This document shows positions 62,405 to 64,000 of a stretch of DNA of 64,000 nucleotides, piece by piece; the stretch's first letter is position 1; every line of letters begins with the position of its first letter. Both the position numbers and the translations under genes were made by a program. The notes beneath the pieces are model-generated. The model made no database searches. It saw nothing but the letters and a program-made list of their open reading frames with translations, and had not been told where the DNA came from. The DNA is from Streptomyces sp. CB02400. Its GTDB lineage: Bacteria; Actinomycetota; Actinomycetes; Streptomycetales; Streptomycetaceae. The stretch covers positions 109,607 through 173,606 of the forward strand of contig NZ_LIWB01000002.1 of NCBI RefSeq assembly GCF_001905725.1, in the 5' to 3' direction.

Positions 62405-62623
62405 TCAGGCGCACACGGCCGGTCGCTCGCGTCTCAACCCCGCCACGAAGAAACGCCATGCACCGGCTTCGACAGAGACGACAGAACCGTCCGCGTCCTT
62501 GGAGTCACGTATGAGTACGCCGTACGGGACATGGGCGCACTCCACACATTCGGTCGTGTTCGCGCCGCTGTAAGACGACTTGAACCAGGCCAGCTCATGG
62601 GAGGCGGGGGAACGGGAGGGCAT
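62405..62623 (-). CDS. DUF397 small protein, partner of the XRE regulator
   Basis: 72 residues. The DUF397 pattern is LAWFKSSYSGANTTECVECA and VLIRDSKDADGSVVSVEAGA then W-RFF. Its ATG follows directly on the TAG of the XRE gene, with AAGGAG overlapping the end of that gene. In Streptomyces such XRE/DUF397 pairs act in development and antibiotic control; DUF397 proteins appear to bind and modulate their XRE partner. Confidence 0.92.
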   Translation of the reverse strand: MPSRSPASHELAWFKSSYSGANTTECVECAHVPYGVLIRDSKDADGSVVSVEAGAWRFFVAGLRRERPAVCA

Positions 62624-63469
62624 CTACAGCTCCTTGCGTGCGTGATGGATCAAGGCGGAGGAAGCCTCCATGTCCAACGCTTGTGCGCGGAGGTACTCGA
62701 ACGCAAGCCTGTATCGCTCCAGCTCCTCGTCCTTCTCCAGGAAGAGGGAGCCGGTGTGGAAGTCCACATAGACCACGTCAAGGGCTGACTCCGTGCCACC
62801 GATGATCACGAAGCTGCCAAGAGCGGCACCGTGGGCCCCGTTCGAGAACGGCAGCACTTGCAGGGTGATGTGCGGTGACTCGTTGACTTCGAGAAGCCGC
62901 CCGAGCTGCTCCTTCATGATCTCCGGCGAGCCCACGACCCGGCGGATCACGGACTCGTCGAGGATGGCCCACAGCCGGAACGGCTTCGGCCGGGTGAGGA
63001 TCTCCTGGCGCTTCATGCGGATGTCCACCAGTCGCTCGATCTCGGCTGGTTCCAGGGGGATTTCGTTGGCCTTCTGCAGAGCGATGCTGTAGGCGCGGGT
63101 CTGGAGAAGACCCGGGACGTAGACGCAGGAGAAGTGGTCCTCGCGTACAGCCTCATCCTCAAGGGTGAGCAGGAGGTTCATGCTCTCCGGGATGGAGTCG
63201 GCGAAGGAACTCCACCACCCCTGCTGCTTGGCGTCCTTCGCCAGCCGAACCACGGCTTCCCGCTCGGCATCCGTGGCTCCGTACTCACGGCACAGCGCGT
63301 CCACGACGATCCACTTCACCGGGCCCGCCTGCGTCTCGTACCGGCTGACCGTCGCCTTCGACACGCCGACCAGGCCGCCGGCCTCTTCCAGGGTCATCCC
63401 TTTGCGAGCACGCAACTTGCGCAGCATCGAGCCGAGTTGACGGCGGCGTGTGGTGGTCCGTACGGACAT
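62624..63469 (-). CDS. XRE-family regulator with DUF5753 domain
   Basis: 281 residues from the ATG at 63469 with TTGAGGAG upstream. HTH in residues 7-65: RRQLGSMLRKLRARKGMTLE and AGGLVGVSKATVSRYETQAG. The long C-terminal DUF5753 domain carries DSIPESMNLLLTLEDEAVRE, SCVYVPGLLQTRAYSIALQK, FRLWAILDESVIRRVVGSPE and HITLQVLPFSNGAHGAALGS. The class includes WhiJ-like proteins. It is divergent from an ATPase gene, with an inverted repeat between them. Confidence 0.93.
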   Translation of the reverse strand: MSVRTTTRRRQLGSMLRKLRARKGMTLEEAGGLVGVSKATVSRYETQAGPVKWIVVDALCREYGATDAEREAVVRLAKDAKQQGWWSSFADSIPESMNLLLTLEDEAVREDHFSCVYVPGLLQTRAYSIALQKANEIPLEPAEIERLVDIRMKRQEILTRPKPFRLWAILDESVIRRVVGSPEIMKEQLGRLLEVNESPHITLQVLPFSNGAHGAALGSFVIIGGTESALDVVYVDFHTGSLFLEKDEELERYRLAFEYLRAQALDMEASSALIHHARKEL

Positions 63470-63481
63470 GGAACTCCTCAA

Positions 63482-63684
63482 GCGCTCAGCCGAGCAGGCG
63501 CTCGGGGTGTGAACAGGCTAGGTAGCGCGGCAGTCGGCTCCTAAGCGATTCACTCGATCGAGGTTTGTGAGAAGTTACATGGCGAGACTTCTCTGTGTCA
63601 TTCTCGGTGACGGACCGCTACGCAATGCAGCCGTTCGGACACGGCAGGCGCAGCATGCGCGTGGCACGGGAGGGAGAACCGCTT
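63482..63684. promoter_or_regulatory. Divergent control region with 7-bp inverted repeat
   Basis: Holds promoters for the XRE/DUF397 operon and the ATPase gene. At 63569-63593 GAGAAGT and ACTTCTC are spaced by 11 bases, centre to centre 18, which fits one operator of a dimeric regulator. The surrounding GATTCACTCGATCGAGGTTTGTGAG is of lower GC. The XRE protein is the likely ligand. Confidence 0.6.
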
Positions 63685-64000
63685 ATGCCCGGGACCGACA
63701 TCAAGGACCGTCAGCGCCGTTGTGTCCTGCCTTTCGAGGCACTGCCGGCGGAAGTGCGTCTGCTGCGGCGGGCCGCCGCCGCACAGCTCGGCCAGTGGGG
63801 CGTGCCGACCGCCGACGACGCGACGCAGCTCGTCGTGACGGAGCTGGCGACGAACGTCATCAAGCACGTGGGTGAGGGCTCGCCGGCCACCCTGATCCTG
63901 GAGTGGAAGCGCGAGCGGCTGCGCGTCGAGATGCACGACAAGAGCAGCGCGCTGCCCGCACTGCGCACCGCTGACTGTGAGGCGGAGTGCGGCCGCGGCC
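63685..64000 (+). CDS. Anti-sigma-factor-type ATP-binding protein (HATPase_c_2), cut by window end
   Basis: The first 105 residues are present; the gene continues beyond the window. ATG at 63685 behind GGGAGGGAG. It begins with RRCVLPFEALPAEVRLLRRA and has the N-box ELATNVIKHVGEGSPATLIL of the GHKL fold. Related short ATPases stand next to XRE/DUF397 pairs in many Streptomyces, where they may phosphorylate or bind anti-sigma antagonists. The G-box region lies outside the window. Confidence 0.85.
   Translation, partial: MPGTDIKDRQRRCVLPFEALPAEVRLLRRAAAAQLGQWGVPTADDATQLVVTELATNVIKHVGEGSPATLILEWKRERLRVEMHDKSSALPALRTADCEAECGRG

Overview
The window looks like a Streptomyces chromosome. It has very high GC, strong third-position G/C bias, frequent GTG and TTG starts, and gene neighbourhoods typical of the genus: hppD/Lrp, clpS, the nagE2-nagE1-nagF phosphotransferase cluster with DasR-type sites, and XRE/DUF397/ATPase triads. 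No ribosomal RNA, CRISPR array, transposase, prophage or secondary-metabolite cluster was seen. One tRNA gene, tRNA-Leu(UAG), is present. All calls come from reading the sequence; no database search was run.

Layout. 0-12 kb: a secreted Lon-like protease, a four-gene OpuC-type osmolyte ABC importer, an Lrp regulator divergent from hppD, a TPR protein, a GlcD-type FAD oxidase and two RDD membrane proteins. 12-19 kb: a secreted M6 metalloprotease behind a perfect palindrome, pncA and pncB for nicotinate salvage, clpS and a DUF2017 gene. 19-29 kb: an AGCS symporter, then mec, a cysteine leader peptide, cysO and cysM, an MBL-fold hydrolase, the N-acetylglucosamine PTS genes, rph and a HAM1 pyrophosphatase. 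The order mec-cysO-cysM-MBL-rph-HAM1 matches the order in Mycobacterium tuberculosis, with the PTS genes inserted. 29-45 kb: tRNA-Leu, bcp, a GroES-like gene, a guanidinium exporter under a guanidine-III riboswitch, a bifunctional penicillin-binding protein, a three-gene ABC-2 exporter, an SGNH hydrolase, DUF445 and MFS membrane proteins, and hsp20.

44.5-64 kb is accessory in character. It has small enzymes (VOC, acetyltransferase/TetR, GNAT, alpha/beta hydrolase, DHFR-like, aldo/keto reductase, DinB), a run of exported or wall-facing proteins, and several broken genes. A PPOX-type flavin oxidoreductase gene occurs twice, intact near 56.3 kb and decayed near 47 kb, each time behind an aldo/keto reductase tail. 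The window ends inside an anti-sigma-type ATPase gene divergent from an XRE/DUF397 pair.

The strongest non-coding signals are the guanidine-III riboswitch before gdx, a 31-residue leader peptide ending in Cys before cysO, a 27-bp palindrome carrying two DasR-type boxes before nagE2, two identical 12-bp palindromes 22 bp apart before the acetyltransferase/TetR pair, and three families of dispersed Streptomyces intergenic repeats.
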